From assembly GCA_963707575.1 (NCBI GenBank), contig OY970171.1:1674001-1738000 (forward strand): 64,000 nucleotides of DNA, read 5' to 3'. Each line of letters starts with the position of its first letter. The first letter of the stretch is position 1. This DNA is from Gaiellasilicea sp963707575 (GTDB taxonomy: Bacteria > Actinomycetota > Thermoleophilia > Gaiellales > Gaiellaceae). Positions 1 through 8,043 of this stretch are shown here, in pieces. The notes under the pieces were generated by a model, which saw only the letters and a program-made list of their open reading frames with translations, searched no databases and had not been told where the DNA came from. The position numbers and the translations under genes were made by a program.

Positions 1-1444
1 CGGCGGGGTGGCCGTGGCGGACGAGCAGCGAGCCTTGCAGCGCGAGTGCGAGCCGCTCGACGAGCCGCCGGGCACGCGGCTCGAGCTCCTCGGCGTGGCC
101 GAGCTCGTCCTTCAGGCGGACGACCGCGGCGTCGAGCCGCCGGTCCTCGCCGGCCGCGAGCTCGACCTCGGCGACGAAGGCCGCCACCGCCTCCGGCTCG
201 CGTGCGAGCGCGCGGAGCACGTCGAGCGCGTTGACGTTGCCCGACCCCTCCCAGATCGAGTTCAGCGGGCTCTCGCGGTAGAGGCGCGGCAGCTGCGACT
301 CCTCCACGTAGCCGTTCCCACCCAGGCACTCGAGGGCCTCGGCAACGAGCGGCGGCGTTCGCTTGCAGATCCAGAACTTGCAGACCGCAGTCGCGAGCCG
401 GCGGAACGGGAGGTCGTCCTCGTCGAAGGCGCGGGCGAGTCGCAGCGCTGCCGCGGTTGCCGCCTCCGACTCGACGGCGAGATCGGCGAGCACGTTCTCC
501 ATCAACGGCTGCTCGGCCAGCACGCGACCGAACGCGAGGCGGTGCGCCGCGTGATGCGTGGCCTCGGCCACCGCCCGGCGCATCAGCGCCGTCGACCCGA
601 GCACGCAGTCGAGCCGCGTGTGGTTGACCATCTCGAGGATCGTCCGGACGCCGCGGCCCTCCTGGCCGACGAGCCGGGCCTCGGCGCCCTCGAGCCTGAT
701 CTCGGCCGAGGCGTTCGAGCGGTTGCCGAGCTTGTCCTTGAGGCGGTCGATCTGAAAGCCGGGCTGCGGCCGCTCGACGAGGAAGCACGAGAGGCCCGCC
801 GGCGCCTGCGCGAGCACGAGGAAGGCGTCCGACATCGGCGCGGAGCAGAACCACTTGTGCCCCTGCAGCTCCCAGCGATCGCCGGCCGGTTGCGCGGTCG
901 TCTCGTTGGCGCGCACGTCGGAGCCGCCCTGGCGCTCGGTCATCGCCATCCCGCAGAGCGCGTCGCCGCTCGTCAGCCGCGGGATCCACTCCTCGGCGAG
1001 CGCGGGCTCCGTGCGCAGCGCCGGCACGGCTGCGAACGTCATCGAGAGCGGGCAGCCGACCCCGGCCTCCACCTGACCGAGCAGCATGAAGAGCGCGGCC
1101 CGCGCGGCGTGCGCGCCCGGCCTGGGGTCCACCCAGGGCAGCGACTGCACCCGCGCGCCGAGGCCGAGCTGCAGCAGGGCGTCCCAGGCGGGATGGAACT
1201 CGATCTCGTCGACGCGCTCGCCGTAGCGGTCGTGCGACCTGAGCCGTGGGGGATGCTCGTTCGCGAGCCGTCCCCACTCGAGCGGCTCGCCCCCGAGCGC
1301 CTCTCCGAACGCAGCGATCTCGCTCTCCCACGGAGCTCCGCCTTCGCGCTCGAGCCCTTCCACCAGAGGTGCGTCCTCCGTGAAGAGGTTGTAGCCCGCG
1401 AGCGGCGGCGGCTGATTGGCCGCGGAGGTCGACGTCGTCGCCAT
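1..1444 (-). CDS. aidB: AidB-like acyl-CoA dehydrogenase (3' end beyond window)
   Basis: Flavin-dependent acyl-CoA dehydrogenase of the AidB branch. E. coli AidB is an alkylation-response protein with weak isovaleryl-CoA dehydrogenase activity. The ATG at 1442-1444 begins a product whose N-terminus has the AidB-type N(L/Y)xxxD...REG and GRLANxxPP segments. Further in are MTERQGGSDV, GHKWF, RLKDKLGNRSNAS, ECLGGNGYVEES and NSIWEGSGN, all hallmarks of the family. 481 residues are visible against about 540 in E. coli AidB, so roughly the last 60 lie outside the window. The neighbouring paa operon on the same strand suggests a role in aromatic or acyl-CoA catabolism rather than DNA repair, but that is inference. 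Confidence 0.9.
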   Translation of the reverse strand, partial: MATTSTSAANQPPPLAGYNLFTEDAPLVEGLEREGGAPWESEIAAFGEALGGEPLEWGRLANEHPPRLRSHDRYGERVDEIEFHPAWDALLQLGLGARVQSLPWVDPRPGAHAARAALFMLLGQVEAGVGCPLSMTFAAVPALRTEPALAEEWIPRLTSGDALCGMAMTERQGGSDVRANETTAQPAGDRWELQGHKWFCSAPMSDAFLVLAQAPAGLSCFLVERPQPGFQIDRLKDKLGNRSNASAEIRLEGAEARLVGQEGRGVRTILEMVNHTRLDCVLGSTALMRRAVAEATHHAAHRLAFGRVLAEQPLMENVLADLAVESEAATAAALRLARAFDEDDLPFRRLATAVCKFWICKRTPPLVAEALECLGGNGYVEESQLPRLYRESPLNSIWEGSGNVNALDVLRALAREPEAVAAFVAEVELAAGEDRRLDAAVVRLKDELGHAEELEPRARRLVERLALALQGSLLVRHGHPA

Positions 1445-1496
1445 CGCGTCCCATTGTCGCGGTTGGTCACCGGCGTCGCCGTGCGAACGCGGCCCG

Positions 1497-1979
1497 TTAG
1501 ATCGTCTTGAACTGCTCGAACGGCTGGCGGCAGCTCTTGCAGTAGCGCACCGAGCGGCACGGAGTGGGGCCGAAGATGTTGTCCAGGCGCGTGTCGCCGG
1601 AGCCGCAGTAGGGGCAGCGGAACGCCTTCGACTGGAGCTGGACCAGGGTCGTCGCGCCCGCGGAGCGTGGGGCGGGCGGCGCGAAGCCGGCCTCGCGGAG
1701 CTTCTCGCGGCCCGCGGGGGTGATCGAGTCGGTCGACCACGAGTCGTCGAGCACGACGTCCACTTGCGCCTCGCCGCCGAGCTCGCGCACGGCCGTCTCC
1801 ATCTCACTGCGCATCGTCTCGAGCGCCGGGCAGCCCAGGAAGGTCGGCGTGAACTCGATCCGCACGTGCTCACCGTCGACCCGGACGTCCTTGACGACGC
1901 CGAGATCGACCAGCGAGATGACCGGGATCTCGGGATCCGGGATCTCGGCCAGCGCCTCCCAGACCGCGGCCTCGGTCAC
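1497..1979 (-). CDS. paaD: Phenylacetyl-CoA epoxidase-associated protein PaaD
   Basis: 160-residue PaaD/PaaJ protein. The N-terminal two-thirds is a MIP18/DUF59-type fold (EIPDPEIPVISLVDLGV, then FLGCPALETM), as found in iron-sulfur assembly proteins. The C-terminus is a zinc-ribbon tail with CPYC, a single Cys and CKSC. PaaD is thought to help load or maintain the metal centre of the PaaABC monooxygenase. The GTG start overlaps the paaC stop by four bases (GTGA at 1976-1979), showing translational coupling. It is the last gene of the paaABCD operon; an aidB-like gene follows. Confidence 0.93.
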   Translation of the reverse strand: MTEAAVWEALAEIPDPEIPVISLVDLGVVKDVRVDGEHVRIEFTPTFLGCPALETMRSEMETAVRELGGEAQVDVVLDDSWSTDSITPAGREKLREAGFAPPAPRSAGATTLVQLQSKAFRCPYCGSGDTRLDNIFGPTPCRSVRYCKSCRQPFEQFKTI

Positions 1980-2647
1980 CACTGGGCACCCGCCGGCGCC
2001 GATCGACGCACCATCGTCATCTCGCCGAGCAGCTGCTCGAGCTCGGCCTCGTGTCGACCGCGCGGCACCGGCTCGGCGTCGGGAAGCTCGAAGGGGAGGC
2101 GCGCGCGGACCCGCTCGGCGAAGATCGGTCGCAGCTCGTCGTCGAGGACGCCGAGCGCATACGGCCACAGCTCGCGAATGCCCTCCTCGAGCCGCTCGCG
2201 CCCCTCGGGCGCCGCGAGCAGGCGGTCGAGCCACATCTCCGCATGCAGCCGGTGGTAGGCCTCCTCGCGGTCCATCTTCGCGGCGAGCCCGGCGACCTCG
2301 GCGTCGGCGGACGCCTTCAGCGCCTCCAGCCGCACGGCGTCCGCGGTCTCGTACAGCCAGTGCCGCGCGATCGTCCGCGCCCACTCCAGCCGGCGCAGCT
2401 CGACGAGCGGGGCGCACCGGTACTCCTCGAGCGGGCGGTCGAAGGCGAGCGAGTCCGCGTCGGTGCCGAGGTCGCGCGCGGCGAGCTCGTACAGCGCACG
2501 GGCATGCCCGATCTCGTTCTGCGCGATCGACGAGAAGGCGACGTCCTCCTCCAGGAAGGGCGCGATCCCGGTCCACTCCGAGTTCCGCCAGCCGAGGATC
2601 AGCTCGTCGTCCGCGAGCTCGAGCAGCAGCCGGGCGCGGTCGCTCAC
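1976..2647 (-). CDS. paaC: Phenylacetyl-CoA epoxidase structural subunit PaaC
   Basis: 223-residue ferritin-like helical protein, the non-catalytic partner that pairs with PaaA in the phenylacetyl-CoA 1,2-epoxidase. The N-terminal LADDELILGWRNSEW, the QNEIGHAR helix and the DREEAYHRLHAEMW helix are characteristic. The E/H residues of the ferritin-like fold are partly kept, although family members do not bind the catalytic diiron. The GTG start overlaps the paaB stop by four bases (GTGA). Confidence 0.94.
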   Translation of the reverse strand: MSDRARLLLELADDELILGWRNSEWTGIAPFLEEDVAFSSIAQNEIGHARALYELAARDLGTDADSLAFDRPLEEYRCAPLVELRRLEWARTIARHWLYETADAVRLEALKASADAEVAGLAAKMDREEAYHRLHAEMWLDRLLAAPEGRERLEEGIRELWPYALGVLDDELRPIFAERVRARLPFELPDAEPVPRGRHEAELEQLLGEMTMVRRSAPAGAQW

Positions 2648-2925
2648 GACGACGGCACCGTCCCCGCCCGCTCCCGGGCTTCCTTCAGGCGCGCCTTGAT
2701 CGAGTAGCCGTCGACGCGGCGGTACTTGAGGTCGAACTCATCCGGGAACTCGCCGATCTCGGTGATCTCCTCCCGCGGCACGATCCAGAGCGCCACCGAC
2801 TCCTGCCGGCGCGCATAGAACTCGCGCGCATAGGCGTCTGCGAACGCCTTGTCGGGCGCGTGGAACGAGCCGCCGTGCACGAACGGCTGCCCCTTCCGCT
2901 CCTGCCGAAAAACCTCCCAGATCAC
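2644..2925 (-). CDS. paaB: Phenylacetyl-CoA epoxidase subunit PaaB
   Basis: 93-residue small subunit that bridges PaaAC heterodimers in the epoxidase complex. WEVFRQERKGQPFVHGGS at the N-terminus, YAREFYARRQESVALWIVPR in the middle and a YRRVDGY tail match the family in sequence and length. The GTG start lies one base after the paaA stop. Confidence 0.94.
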   Translation of the reverse strand: MIWEVFRQERKGQPFVHGGSFHAPDKAFADAYAREFYARRQESVALWIVPREEITEIGEFPDEFDLKYRRVDGYSIKARLKEARERAGTVPSS

Positions 2926-2926
2926 G

Positions 2927-3826
2927 TCAGGCAGCCTCTGGCAGCATCACGTTCGAGACCCAGTCGACCTCGGCGCGCGAGAGGCGGCGGAAGTCGAGCC
3001 GCTCCTGCGAGGCCGGCCCGTGGCCGGTGACGACCGCCATCAGCTCGTCCCAGTCGGGCTCGGTGTACTCCCACACGCCGTCGTCCCCGCGGCGCAGCTT
3101 GGGATCCGGGATCGTCAGCCCGAGCTCGAGGATCTGCGGCACGTAGCCCTCCAGGAACTGCTGGCGCGCGTCCTCGTTCGCCTGGCTCTTGATCCGCCAC
3201 ACGAACATCGGATCCTCCTCGGCCGGGATCGGGTTCCCGTGGAAGTGCATCAGCGGCGGCCACCAGCGGTTGAGCGCCTCCTGCACGAGCTCGAACTGCG
3301 CAGGGGTGCCCGTCACCATCGCCAGCACCGTGTCGCGGCCGTGGAGGATGTGGAACGACTCCTCCCAGCAGACCTTCTTCATCACGCGCGCGTAGGGCGC
3401 GTACGAGCACTTGAGCAGCGCCTTCTGGCTGATGATCGCGGCAGCGTCGACGAGCCACGCGATCACGCCGACGTCACCCCAGCTCTTCGTCGGGTAGTGG
3501 AAGACGTTGTGAAACTTGGACTTGCCCGAGATCAGGTCGTCCAGGCACTGCGCGCGCGGCTTGCCGAGATCCTCGACGACGCGGTAGATGAGCTGGCAGT
3601 GGCCGACCTCGTCCTGGATCTTCGCCGTCAGCGCGAGCTTCCGTTGCAGCGTCGGCGCGCGCAGGATCCAGTCGCGCTCGGGCAGGACGCCCATCAGCTC
3701 GGAGTTCCCGTGCATCTCGATGAACTTGATCAGCCGCTTCCGGTATTCGTCGGGCATCCAATCACCCGTCTCGACCTGCCGGCCGGCCTGCACTTCCTCC
3801 AGGAACTGCTCTGTCCGCTCGTCCAT
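2927..3826 (-). CDS. paaA: Phenylacetyl-CoA epoxidase catalytic subunit PaaA
   Basis: 299-residue diiron oxygenase subunit that epoxidises the ring of phenylacetyl-CoA with O2. A ferritin-like four-helix core carries the iron-binding E...DEVGHCQ and EESFHILHG motifs. The ring of conserved surface segments (LPERDWILRAPT, KSKFHNVFHYPTKSWGDVG) is typical of PaaA. The ATG at 3824-3826 is preceded by a strong GGGAGG Shine-Dalgarno. It is the first gene of a paaABCD operon divergent from a TetR gene. PaaE, the reductase that normally feeds electrons to PaaA, is not in the window. Confidence 0.95.
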   Translation of the reverse strand: MDERTEQFLEEVQAGRQVETGDWMPDEYRKRLIKFIEMHGNSELMGVLPERDWILRAPTLQRKLALTAKIQDEVGHCQLIYRVVEDLGKPRAQCLDDLISGKSKFHNVFHYPTKSWGDVGVIAWLVDAAAIISQKALLKCSYAPYARVMKKVCWEESFHILHGRDTVLAMVTGTPAQFELVQEALNRWWPPLMHFHGNPIPAEEDPMFVWRIKSQANEDARQQFLEGYVPQILELGLTIPDPKLRRGDDGVWEYTEPDWDELMAVVTGHGPASQERLDFRRLSRAEVDWVSNVMLPEAA

Positions 3827-3838
3827 GGCACCTCCCAG

Positions 3839-3854
3839 GCTACCGATCGTTAGC
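3839..3854. promoter_or_regulatory. Palindromic operator between paaA and tetR
   Basis: GCTACCGATCGTTAGC is an inverted repeat over 16 bases with a single mismatched pair. It lies in the short gap between paaA (ATG at 3826) and the TetR gene, and it covers a candidate TAGCAT -10 hexamer (3851-3856) for tetR. The CCGATCG centre resembles operators of TetR repressors of phenylacetate and fatty-acid genes, as I recall for Thermus PaaR/PfmR. It is the natural site for autorepression and control of paa. Confidence 0.6.
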
Positions 3855-3862
3855 ATCAGTGT

Positions 3863-4441
3863 ATCGCCACTCGCCGACACGAGCTGACCCGCCAGGCTGC
3901 GCGGCTTTTCGCCGAGCAGGGCTACCACGGCACCTCGATGGGCGACCTCGCCCAGGCGATGGGCGTGCAGAAGGGCTCGCTCTACTCCCTCACCGAGTCG
4001 AAGCAGGAGCTGCTCTACGGGGCCATGCGTGAGGGCGCGGACGCCTTCCACGCCGGGCTCGACGGGTTGCCCGAGGGCGTGACGGCGACCGAGCGGATCC
4101 GGCTCGCGCTGCGCGCCCACCTGCGCGTCGTCGCCGAGCAGCTCGACGTCGCGACCGTGTTCATCCGCGAGTGGCGGTACCTCGAGGGCGAGCGGCGCGA
4201 GGAGATCGTGGCCGAGCGCCGACGCTACGAGGAGCGCCTGCGCGCCCTCTTCCGGGAGGGCCGCGAGCACGGTGAGCTGCGCACCGACCTGGACGAGGGC
4301 ACCGCCGCGCTGCTCGCGCTCTCGGCCGCGAACTGGGCCTACACGTGGCTGACGCCCGGTCGCGACACCGACGAGCTCGCCGACCGCTTCACCGCGCTGC
4401 TCGTGGACGGCATGCGCGGCTACGCGACCCCGGGCTCCTGA
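3863..4441 (+). CDS. TetR family transcriptional regulator
   Basis: TetR repressor with an N-terminal helix-turn-helix (RQAARLFAEQGYHGTSMGDLA then GSLYSL) and an all-helical ligand domain ending in a TetR_C-type segment (YTWLTPG). Homology runs upstream of the first canonical start (ATG 3938, which would delete HTH helix 1) to an in-frame stop at 3851-3853. The only sites that restore the domain are ATC at 3863, reading ATRRHELTRQAARLF, and CTG at 3884. I use 3863 because a TAGCAT hexamer sits 6 bases upstream; the start is uncertain. It is divergent from paaABCD and very likely controls it, with a CoA thioester as plausible ligand. Confidence 0.8.
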   Translation: MATRRHELTRQAARLFAEQGYHGTSMGDLAQAMGVQKGSLYSLTESKQELLYGAMREGADAFHAGLDGLPEGVTATERIRLALRAHLRVVAEQLDVATVFIREWRYLEGERREEIVAERRRYEERLRALFREGREHGELRTDLDEGTAALLALSAANWAYTWLTPGRDTDELADRFTALLVDGMRGYATPGS

Positions 4442-4446
4442 GCGGC

Positions 4447-5313
4447 GTGCAGACGACGCTGATCGTCAACCCGTACGCGAGCCGGGTCACCGAGGCGCTC
4501 GTCGCCGACGTGGAACGCGTTCTGCGGCCCGTGCGAACCGTGCGCACGGAGCGCGCCGGGCACGCGACCGAGCTCGCGCGCGAGCTCGAGGACGGTGCAG
4601 TGGTCGTCCTCTCCGGAGACGGGGGGTTCAACGAGGTCCTGAACGGCTTGGGCCCCGGGATCGCAGCGGGCTTCGTGCCCGGTGGGGGCACGAGCGTGCT
4701 CCCGCGCGCGCTCGGGCTGCCGCGCGACCCGGTCGAGGCGGCACGCCGGATCGCCGCCGGGCACACGCGCCGCATCAGCCTCGGCCGGGTGAACGGTCGT
4801 CGCTTCGCCTTCAGCGCCGGGGTTGGGCTCGACGCGGAGCTCGTGCGCCGCATGGACGAGCGCGGCCGCGACGCGAGCGGCCGCCGGCCGAGCGATCTCG
4901 TCTTCGCGTGGACGGCGGTGCGGACCCTGGCGGAGCACCGCGCCCGCTTCGACCCGGTGCTCGAGCTCGTGGGACACGGGCGCGCCGCCTTCGCCCTCGT
5001 CGGCAACTGCGATCCGTACAGCTACGCGGGCCGGGTGCCGCTGCGGATCACGCCCGACGCCCGCTTCGAGCTCGGGCTCGACGTGACCGCGCCGCGCCGG
5101 CTGCGCGCCCGGTTGCTCCCGCGCTTCGTCTACCACCTCGTCAGCGGGCGCGGCCACGCCAGGGCGCGTGACCTCCTCTACGGACACGACCTCGACCGGC
5201 TCGAGCTCCGCTGCGACGTGCCGCAACCGCTCCAGGTCGACGGCGAGGATCTCGGCGACGTCACCGAGGCCGTCTTCGAGGCGGAACGCAACGTGCTCGA
5301 CGTGCTTGCTTAG
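4447..5313 (+). CDS. Diacylglycerol/sphingosine kinase-family lipid kinase
   Basis: 288-residue DAGK-catalytic-domain protein that would phosphorylate a lipid hydroxyl with ATP at the membrane surface. It opens with the family's nucleotide-fold strand (TLIVNPYAS). The GGDGT-type motif appears as SGDGGFNEVLNG (about residue 56), followed by FVPGGGTSVLPRALGLP. The C-terminal beta-sandwich carries LQVDGEDLGD, equivalent to the family's DGE. GTG 4447 is chosen; an in-frame CTG at 4438 forms a CTGA overlap with the tetR stop and could also initiate. The substrate cannot be read from sequence; phosphatidylinositol and diacylglycerol are the usual options. Confidence 0.85.
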   Translation: MQTTLIVNPYASRVTEALVADVERVLRPVRTVRTERAGHATELARELEDGAVVVLSGDGGFNEVLNGLGPGIAAGFVPGGGTSVLPRALGLPRDPVEAARRIAAGHTRRISLGRVNGRRFAFSAGVGLDAELVRRMDERGRDASGRRPSDLVFAWTAVRTLAEHRARFDPVLELVGHGRAAFALVGNCDPYSYAGRVPLRITPDARFELGLDVTAPRRLRARLLPRFVYHLVSGRGHARARDLLYGHDLDRLELRCDVPQPLQVDGEDLGDVTEAVFEAERNVLDVLA

Positions 5314-5342
5314 TCCGCTTCGGACTAGTACACTCCGGACTA
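5306..5342 (+). promoter_or_regulatory. padR promoter with embedded operator palindrome
   Basis: TTGCTT (5306-5311) and TACACT (5329-5334) are spaced 17 bases apart, and the ATG of padR begins 7 bases after the second, as for a leaderless transcript. The spacer holds a perfect inverted repeat TAGTCCGCTTCGGACTA (5311-5327). A third copy of the half-site CGGACTA (5336-5342) ends on the A of the ATG. The left half-site overlaps the stop codon of the lipid-kinase gene. This is a textbook layout for autorepression. Confidence 0.65.
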
Positions 5343-5884
5343 TGAACGCGACGAGCCGGCAGGTGCGGGCGACCACCACGACCGAGGCGGCTGTGCTCGC
5401 GCTCCTCGCCCTGAACGGCGAGCAGTCCGGCTACGACCTCCTGAAGCACGCCGGCCGGAGCATCGGCCACGTCTGGGCGCCGGCGAAGAGCCAGCTCTAC
5501 GCGCTGCTGCCCAGGCTCGTGCACGACGGGCTGGCGAGCAGCCGGTCGGTCGCGCAGTCGGGCCGCCCGGACAAGGAGCTCTACGCGCTCACGACCGAGG
5601 GCCGCGCCGTCCTGGACGAGTGGCTGACGACGGTCGTGCCGGGCGACGAGAAGGGCTTCCAGCTCAAGCTCTTCGTCGGCGGCCTGACGACGCACGAGGT
5701 CCTACGGCGCCACGTCGAGCAGTTCCTCGAGGACGCGCGCGGGCGCCTGGCGGAGCTCGAAGCCGTCGAGCGCGGCAACACGGGGACGGGCAACGACTGG
5801 TACCACGCGTTCCTCCTCGAGCTCGGCCTCGGACGCGCGCGACATTCGGTCGCGTGGGCCGAGGAGGTGTTGAGCGCGCTGTGA
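5342..5884 (+). CDS. PadR family transcriptional regulator
   Basis: 180-residue PadR regulator. The winged helix at the N-terminus has TEAAVLALLALNGEQSGYDL, then SQLYALLPRLVHDGL and a wing with KELYALTTEGR. The C-terminal part is the helical dimerisation domain (vinculin-like in family members). The protein probably represses its own promoter through the palindrome that directly overlaps it. The stop overlaps the next GTG start by four bases, so the downstream peptidase lipoprotein is cotranscribed. Confidence 0.92.
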   Translation: MNATSRQVRATTTTEAAVLALLALNGEQSGYDLLKHAGRSIGHVWAPAKSQLYALLPRLVHDGLASSRSVAQSGRPDKELYALTTEGRAVLDEWLTTVVPGDEKGFQLKLFVGGLTTHEVLRRHVEQFLEDARGRLAELEAVERGNTGTGNDWYHAFLLELGLGRARHSVAWAEEVLSAL

Positions 5885-7098
5885 GGGCGCTCGCGGTCCT
5901 GCTGCTCGCGCTCGTGTGCGCAGGCTGCGGCGGCGAGCGCGCCGCCGAGCGCGCGGCGCCGTCGCCGCTCCAGACCGAGCTGCGCGCCCTGGTCGAGCGG
6001 ATGGAGGACGTCCATCCCGACCTCTACCACTCGGTCTCGCGCACACGCTTCCGCGCCGAGGCAGAGTCCCTCGCGGCGCGCGCGCCCACGCGGCCGCAGC
6101 TCGTCGTCGGGCTGATGCGCCTGGTCGCGTTGCTCGGAGCACGGGACGGGCACTCCGCCGTCTTCCCGCTCGACCCCGCGCACACGCGGACGCTGCACGC
6201 CTACCCGCTCGAGCTCTACTGGTTCCCGGACGGCCTCTACGTGATCGACGCCGACGAGCCCCGCCTGATCGGTGCCCAGCTCACCGCGATCGAGGGCGCG
6301 CCTGTCGCAGACCTGATCGCACGGGTGCGGCCGCTCGTCTCCCGGGACAACGACTCGACGGTGCGGATGCGGCTTCCGCCCTACCTCGTCAGCGAGGAAG
6401 TGCTCGCCGGCCTCGGTCTCGGCGACGGGGGACCCGCGCGCTTCGCATTCGCGGACGGCCGCTCCGTGACGCTCGAGCCGGTCACGAGCGGCGCGTTCGT
6501 GACGCGGTTCGGCTTCGAATGGCAGCTCTCCCGGCCCAACGGAGCGCAGCCTCTGTGGCTCCAGCGCCCCGACGAGGAGCAGTGGCTGCGGACGATCGAT
6601 CGCGGCCGCGCCGTCTACCTCGGCTACCACCACGCGATGTCGAGCACCTTCGAGACGGCCGAGCGCCTGACGAGGCTTGCGCGGCGACCGAAGGTACGCC
6701 GCGTGATCGTGGACGTGCGGCTGAACGGGGGCGGCGACAACACGACGTACGGCGCACTCGTCGGCGCCCTCCAGGCGCCGGCAGTCGGCCGCAAGGCGGT
6801 CCTCCTCACGGGGCGCGTCACGTTCTCCGCCGCGAGCAACTTCGTCGCCGAGGTGCAGGCCCGTACCCGGACACGTCTCGTCGGGGAGGCCACCGGCGGG
6901 GCGCCGAACCAGTGGGGCGACTCGACGGTGCTCGAGCTCTCGTCCGCGGGCCTTGCCGTTCGGGTCGCCAACCAGTACGTGCAGGTGACGAAGGCGAGCG
7001 ACCGTCGGGTCACGGTCCGGCCGCACATCCGCGTCGAGCCGACCTCGGCGGACTTCTTCGCGGGCCGCGACCCGGTCCTGGCGCGCGCCCTTCGCTGA
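5881..7098 (+). CDS. S41 peptidase-domain lipoprotein-like protein
   Basis: 405 residues. A hydrophobic signal segment (ALAVLLLALVCAGC) ends in a possible lipobox Cys, although the -3 residue (Cys) is atypical. The C-terminal half is a tail-specific-protease (S41) fold: VYLGYHH...FETAERL, IVDVRLNGGGDNTTY, LLTGRVTFSAASNFV, which holds the usual nucleophile Ser, then LVGEATGGAPNQWG. No PDZ domain is evident. The N-terminal region (VERMEDVHPDLYHSVS) is the helical cap of the C-terminal processing peptidase-like group. GTG 5881 overlaps the padR stop (GTGA). The substrate is unknown; many such proteins are cell-envelope proteases of undefined role. Confidence 0.8.
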   Translation: MRALAVLLLALVCAGCGGERAAERAAPSPLQTELRALVERMEDVHPDLYHSVSRTRFRAEAESLAARAPTRPQLVVGLMRLVALLGARDGHSAVFPLDPAHTRTLHAYPLELYWFPDGLYVIDADEPRLIGAQLTAIEGAPVADLIARVRPLVSRDNDSTVRMRLPPYLVSEEVLAGLGLGDGGPARFAFADGRSVTLEPVTSGAFVTRFGFEWQLSRPNGAQPLWLQRPDEEQWLRTIDRGRAVYLGYHHAMSSTFETAERLTRLARRPKVRRVIVDVRLNGGGDNTTYGALVGALQAPAVGRKAVLLTGRVTFSAASNFVAEVQARTRTRLVGEATGGAPNQWGDSTVLELSSAGLAVRVANQYVQVTKASDRRVTVRPHIRVEPTSADFFAGRDPVLARALR

Positions 7099-7145
7099 CG
7101 CGAAGGCCTGCTGACCGAATCGCACAATCGTCGTCTAACGACTCG

Positions 7146-8033
7146 ATGCGCACGCTCGGCCTCCTCGCCCTGCTCGTCTTCGCGCTGGCCGCCTGCGGCG
7201 GCGGCGACGCTGACGTTTCATCCGCACCCGCGACGACGGCCGCGAAGCCGTCGAAGGCCGACGTCTTCGAGTTCGATCGCGACGCGGACCTCGAGGTGAC
7301 CGAGGGCGAGACGGCGCAGCAGCCGAAGTTCACGGCGAAGGCGATGTCGTACGCAAGCCCGGGCGGCGACCGCGTTTCCGGGATCGTGCTCCTGCCACCG
7401 GGCGAGGCGGCCGCGCCGGGGGTGATCTTCATGCACGGCGCCGGCGGCAGCCGTGTCGACTTCCTCGGCGACGCCTCCGAGCTCGCGAAGGCGGGCGCGA
7501 TCGCGATGACTATCGACTCGCCGTTCTCCCGCTCGACGTCGGAGCAGGTTCGGGCCGGCGCCGTGCCGCCCGCGCAGATCCACGAGCTGATGGTCCGCAA
7601 CGCCAAAGACCTCGTGCGGGCTCTCGACGTGCTCGTCCGCCACTACGGTGCCGACCCGGACCGGCTCGCCGTCGTCGGCTACAGCATGGGCGTGCAGCAG
7701 GCCGCGATCGCGGCGGCGCTCGACGGGCGCCCCAGGGCCGTCGTCCTGATGGCAGGCCGCGCACACCCCTCGCGCACCCCCGGCGACCCGGCGTGGGAGA
7801 AGCAGTTCAAGTCGATCGACACCGTCCACTTCGTTCCCGACCTGGCGCCGGCCCGGGTGCTCATCCAGGGCGGGGAGCGCGACAAGGTGATCCCGCGCGC
7901 CGAGCTGGAGGCGCTCTACGACGCCACGAGCGAGCCCAAGCAGATCCGCTGGTACGCCGCCGGGCACGAGTTCAACCCGAAGGCGGGGCGTGAGCGCGTG
8001 GCGTGGCTGAGCGACGAGCTCGGGCTGAAATAG
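7146..8033 (+). CDS. Alpha/beta hydrolase (dienelactone hydrolase-like) lipoprotein
   Basis: 295-residue secreted hydrolase. The N-terminus is a lipoprotein signal with a good lipobox (FALAACGGG, Cys at about 18). After a Thr/Ala/Lys-rich linker comes an alpha/beta hydrolase fold: oxyanion region FMHGAGGSR, nucleophile elbow GYSMGVQ, acid in ERDKVIP and base in GHEFNP. No substrate is implied. TAACGA lies 6 bases upstream of ATG 7146 but is a poor -10. Confidence 0.85.
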   Translation: MRTLGLLALLVFALAACGGGDADVSSAPATTAAKPSKADVFEFDRDADLEVTEGETAQQPKFTAKAMSYASPGGDRVSGIVLLPPGEAAAPGVIFMHGAGGSRVDFLGDASELAKAGAIAMTIDSPFSRSTSEQVRAGAVPPAQIHELMVRNAKDLVRALDVLVRHYGADPDRLAVVGYSMGVQQAAIAAALDGRPRAVVLMAGRAHPSRTPGDPAWEKQFKSIDTVHFVPDLAPARVLIQGGERDKVIPRAELEALYDATSEPKQIRWYAAGHEFNPKAGRERVAWLSDELGLK

Positions 8034-8043
8034 AATCGCACCC
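8031..8043 (+). promoter_or_regulatory. Candidate -10 for leaderless E1alpha mRNA
   Basis: TAGAAT (8031-8036) includes the TAG stop of the upstream hydrolase gene and ends 7 bases before the GTG start at 8044. There is no Shine-Dalgarno. No convincing -35 is seen. Confidence 0.5.

Noticed and set aside
8..1510. 500-codon open frame on the plus strand
   Set aside because: It is the complement of the AidB-like gene; the minus-strand translation has clear acyl-CoA dehydrogenase motifs while this one is Arg/Glu/Leu-rich without domains.
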